A stretch of DNA of 64,000 nucleotides from Mytilisepta virgata (taxonomy: Eukaryota; Mollusca; Bivalvia; Mytilida; Mytilidae). The position numbers were made by a program, and so were the translations under genes. This document shows, in pieces, positions 59,641 through 64,000 of the stretch (position 1 is its first letter; each line of letters begins with the position of its first letter). The stretch is from contig CM051512.1 of NCBI GenBank assembly GCA_028015205.1, positions 25,389,139-25,453,138 of the forward strand, given 5' to 3'. The notes under the pieces were generated by a model, which did no database searches, was not told the origin of the DNA, and worked only from the letters and a program-made list of their open reading frames with translations.

Positions 59641-62600
59641 ATCAGGCCATAAATGAACTAATTTTTCAATTCTCACCCCCATGTTGCAACTTCACAGAGG
59701 TTTCGATCAACAATTTTTAGTATTATTTTTGAACCTGTTTTGCAGTACAAATTGTCGAAAATTGTCTAATTAAGGAATATCAACAAACGAGAGTTGTAAA
59801 AAATATTCAAGGCCTAAAATTTTAAATTTTGAATTCCAAAATGACCAACAAAGCCAAAACAATCTGGGGACATAGCTATGCATGACGGAGATCCTCCTTA
59901 GTTATCACAAAATTAAAAATTTTTGTAACAGTATCAAACTGACAGCCAACTGGCTTTTCTGTATATTTCACAGTATAAAGCCGATGTCCTGACCTACCAT
60001 CTGCCCCTATATGTCTAAGCCAATAGCGGAAAACCCTGCTGAAATCGAACTTGTCCCTTTTTTACAAAGTACAGATGTTGAAGTCATTTCCTAGATGTTA
60101 TGCAATCTACTTTTCAACGATAATTAGCTAAATGTTTTAACAGTAAACAATTCAAACAGCATGTGCTATTCTGTTTTAAAATTTAAACAGGTTTTAAAAC
60201 AAGAAAAGAATTCAAAGGCCATCTTGAATCAAGTAAATCATTCTGGTTGGATGTTTAAATGGCAGATATATGATGTAAACTTTCTTAAAAATGCATGTGC
60301 ACCTGAAAGTAAAATGCATTAGGCAGTGAGAGGGGGTTGTTATGGGTTTTTTTCATTTTGAAAAAAAAAAAAAAAAAAACGTTTAAAAATGGAAAAATTA
60401 TTCCTTTATACAAATGTTGCAAAAAAAAATGGATTTTTTTCTCAAAATGGCAAAATCTGATACCTGTGTTCGATAAAAAAAAATTTATGGGGGATAGGGA
60501 GGGGAGGGGAAGGGATTGAGTGTTGATGCATTTTTCATTTCATCAAGTTATATCTGGTCTCCAATGTTCAGTGTAAAAAGTACAAAAGATCAAACAATAG
60601 AAGTCTAACGAAAATTTAACAACCAAAAATGTCATGAACTGAGGAATCTCTGAAAGTTTTACAATATTTTCATTGATAAATTCAAAACTATCTATTTAAT
60701 AACACTTCTTATAAACTAGTTGTGATAACCTCTAGACTTGAGTCCATCAGATGCCAGATCATGCCAATTTTGAAAACATTTTTCAAAGCACTCTAACTTG
60801 CATGACTGTTTATCGACTTTCATTCAGGCGGACGGATGACAAAAAAAAATTTAAAATGAGTATCAGCACTTAAAGAAAATACCTAATCATTTTAAAACAC
60901 AATATTAATTTTTTCACCCCCTCTCCCCTTAAAAAAATTGATTAATTTGAATTTCTCTTGAATGCACGTGGTAACTGCATTACATTTCCAGATGCTTATA
61001 TATATTTATATGATGGGTTAATTGAACAAATAAATTCATTTGGCATCCTATCAAAGAAAATTTTGAGGGATGAGAGAACATTCCTTTCATTAATGGCAAA
61101 ACATTTAATTGAAAACTTATTTCTTTAGGATTGTTCAAAACTTATGCTAGGAAAAACCAAGATTTTCTTTACTACTAAGACAAGCAGTTTTCTAATCTGT
61201 ATAGTTTCAAGAAATCTTATCAAATGGCTAAATGGGTAATTTTTCAAACTGCAGAAATTGGGCAATAAAGTTTCCAAAAATATACATGTACCAAGATTTT
61301 TTTTTTATTTATGTTTTCTGCAAACCAGACAGACAATGAAGTCAAATTCTCTAAATTGACCTATAAACCAATGTTATTTACAAAATGTTTACTTTCAATT
61401 AAAATCTTTAGTAAGTTCTAAAAGTTTTGATCAATAGATTTGAAAAATGACAAAAATTTCTTAAAACGCACCATAAACAGCCAATAATGCCTGAAAGATA
61501 GAACAATAAGTCTTACTACATTCCACAAGAATACTTTAGAGAACATTATAAAGGGCATGTTTCCTTAAACATTCATATATTACATGGGTGTTTGAAAAAA
61601 CAACGGATTTACGTTAAAATGAAAGACACATTATGTAACACATTCGTCGAGATCCAATTATACCATAGGTAATTCATGTTAAAAGTAGCATTATCTGTGA
61701 AAATAAAAAATAGCTACATCTTTCTGGTGATGAAATGGGAGTTTCGTGCAATCCCCAAAGTGATAATTTGGCGTCAGTGCCACTTTCAACACTGACAGAC
61801 CTTAACAACTCTGTTATTCAATTCCTTCAACGAAATTTCAAACATAATGCACTTGTTTAATCTTCATGTAATTCCCTCGTATCAGATCATAATATTTTGA
61901 AAAGTTTATCCCTAAAGGGCATCTGTTGCAACAAACTTGTCTCCATATTTATTACATTTTTATGACAACCTTTTAAAGATAACATCCCCATTTAAAATCA
62001 ATTATGTCATTTTTATAAAAGGAATAAAAGAATATGAAACACAGTACCATGTGGAGAAATGTTTCTCTATTAAAATATTAGTGATCATCAAAACATGAAA
62101 AATTGATTCTTTAATCAATTGTCAAATTTGGATAAGAAAATTACATAATTTTAAAGTAACATGTCAAAAACAGCACGAAAATTACATAATTTCAAGTTAT
62201 ATTTTTATTGTGCATGTATGACGTGTATATATATCAAGCTCATGATAATAAAATAGGAAATTGTCTACACTACTGGGATTAAGTAGCAAACTTGAAAACT
62301 CTGCAGTGCCAACTACCAAGGTTTTCAAAATGATGTTTTAGCCACATTATAAACTGCTATGATTTTTCTTGAAATTTAAAAATTTACGGAAGTATGTTTT
62401 ATTTTATAAAAATGCAACCAAATAAATGACTGTAAAAATCTCTTTTGTACAGATTTTCCCCTCACAAAGAATCTCATCCCCCACTTGTAAAATTAAATTT
62501 TTACCAGCCAACAAGTTCAAAAGAAAAGATATAGGGAGCGGAAAGAGATTCATTACCATCTTCAAATTGTTTGCAGAATAAAGATATTATATCCTGTGCC

Positions 62601-63484
62601 CCTTGCCCCCCTAACCCCTTGTAACCGATGGTTCCCAACCCAAATTTCTTTTTGCACTGCAAAATATCTCTTGTATCAATTTCTCTTTCCATAAGCAGAA
62701 AATTAGAACATTTAAGTAGTCTTCAAGGAGAATAGGTATACTTATATATGAAAATCATTACATGTACCAACCTACCGAACCTTTTTTAAATGGAGCTGTT
62801 ACCAGAAATATAGGATTATTGGAGACAAATTGAAAACAAATGAAATCTGAAGGGCTTATTAGATCTTTCAGATTATTCAATTCACAATTTTCTGTCAAAA
62901 TTAAACGAAGAATCTTTTATTAATTCATTAACCATATCATTTACTGATAAAAAGGTTCAATTACAGTCTATTTCCTTCATTAAAGACAGATTTCCATGTG
63001 TGTGGGATGAACATGGTAAAACTAACATGAGAAAGTGCAAGTCTTATCAAGAGTTTACAGGTGTAAAACCAGAAATGCCAAAAAGAGGGCAGAATTTTTG
63101 ATTCTCAGTCTTTTTATTTCAAAAAAGATAAAATTCAGTGAAAATGGATCTTTTTGGGTAATCAAACAAAGTGCTTGTTTAACACTATTAGAAAATCGGT
63201 CATTTCCCCAAAATTTCGAGAATTATACTCTCAATATATTAGGAAAATATACTCAATCATTTAAGTCTGCTTCCTGTAAGCATCAGAGATACCTAATGTC
63301 AGCGATTCCTCTACATCAAAATGAACCATTGTTTTTTTCTCATAAAATAAGTTTCCGTTGGTTCAATTATTGAACTTTATGCAAAATGTCAAAATCATCT
63401 AAATAATTTTAAATACTTAAAATTAACTGTTACAAAATTGTAAAAACTAAGGAGCGTCTCCCCTGTGGATAGCTCTGTACTTAC
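59641..63484. other. spacer without recognised gene
   Basis: AT-rich sequence with A runs (60361-60379). No exon, RNA gene or bounded repeat was recognised. A piece of the AGGCCTAAAAT repeat lies near 59811. Confidence 0.4.
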
Positions 63485-63583
63485 ATGGGTTTTGGCTTTA
63501 CCCCTTTTGGTCATTTTGGCATTTTTTAAATTTGTTCTACAACATTTCGGATTGTTTGTTTTGGATTTCAACATTTTAGGCCT
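63485..63583 (-). repeat. dispersed repeat, reverse orientation
   Basis: On the minus strand it reads AGGCCTAAAATGTTGAAATC...AATGACCAAAAGGGGTAAAG, the same unit as at 10574, 14430, 15340 and 28785. Confidence 0.6.
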
Positions 63584-63587
63584 TTAA

Positions 63588-63860
63588 GGTGGTACCCAAC
63601 ACTTTCACTAAAATTAATTTGGCTCGTTTAATTTTCATAAAATTTTGACAAAGTATTTACTTTGACCCATTGACAAAAATTTTAAAATTTCAAAACATTT
63701 GAACCAACCAATTCATCAGAAAAATTACACTGATTGTATAGCAGTTTGACAAACACTAATATTGATCGTTGAAAAGCTTAATATTCCATTAACAACACAA
63801 CGTTATTAAAACGTTTAGCTGATTTTACAGAGTTATCTCCCTGTAGTGTTAGGTACCACC
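63588..63860. mobile_element. TTAA MITE family 3
   Basis: 273 bp with ends GGTGGTACCCAACACT and AGTGTTAGGTACCACC (inverted, one mismatch), flanked by TTAA at 63584-63587 and 63861-63864. It is unrelated in sequence to families 1 and 2. Confidence 0.9.
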
Positions 63861-64000
63861 TTAAAAGCAAACTCGACGAAATGTGCCATCTTGTGCATCA
63901 AAATTGAAAAATAATATTTTATATTTAATACGTTAAATGACAAGACAAAGTACACATATTTTAAAAAATTATATATGTGCATTTCTAATCAAGTTATTAT

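Noticed and set aside
63035..63373. 112-residue plus-strand frame near the right edge
   Set aside because: Low-complexity composition, no motif and no gene context.

Overview
This is an AT-rich, intron-bearing eukaryotic window. The repeat content (tRNA-derived SINEs with an AAAC tail, many TTAA-flanked MITEs, a Helitron, tandem arrays of about 170 bp ending in palindromes) and the intron-rich, vertebrate-like EXT1 gene suggest a bivalve mollusc, probably a mussel-like genome. The organism call is inference. No bacterial, viral or CRISPR features were seen.

Layout. (1) 1-21.6 kb: a divergent pair of paralogous small genes that I do not recognise. Copy A (minus, 1035-2017) starts with a textbook signal peptide. 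Copy B (plus) has a TATA box at 5023 and exons at 5069-5195, 5803-5920 and 7341-7485. Further plus-strand exons with matching phases (10717-17413, or an alternative last exon at 21260-21464) are probably its 3' part. An intronless cytochrome P450 gene (12568-14076) is nested in the intron between 11662 and 17086. Its 3' end has been tandemly duplicated, and a MITE has landed in the second copy. A large imperfect inverted repeat (about 17975-21310) carries a reversed copy of the head of the last exon. (2) 21.7-31.5 kb: a three-exon gene of an uncharacterised family (22100-24063; TATA box at 21762; poly(A) signal at 24295), which I suspect has a PD-(D/E)XK nuclease fold, and a decayed paralogue of it (29391-30627). 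Hairpin elements, a non-autonomous Helitron (25714-27094), a LINE fragment and SINEs lie among them. (3) 31.5-37.1 kb: no recognisable gene, apart from a captured N-terminal coding fragment inside a foldback element (36307-36862). (4) 37.1-43.1 kb: five 3' exons of the heparan sulfate polymerase gene EXT1 on the minus strand, with exact splice phases and 321 C-terminal residues. (5) 43.1-64 kb: no convincing exon. This is probably a long EXT1 intron or 5' flank filled with MITEs, SINEs and tandem-repeat elements.

Functionally the genes look independent: a small secreted helical protein family, a microsomal monooxygenase, a putative nuclease-like protein and a Golgi glycosyltransferase. Much of the remaining sequence is small non-autonomous mobile DNA. 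Several elements have boundaries defined to the base by target-site duplications or by duplicated empty sites.
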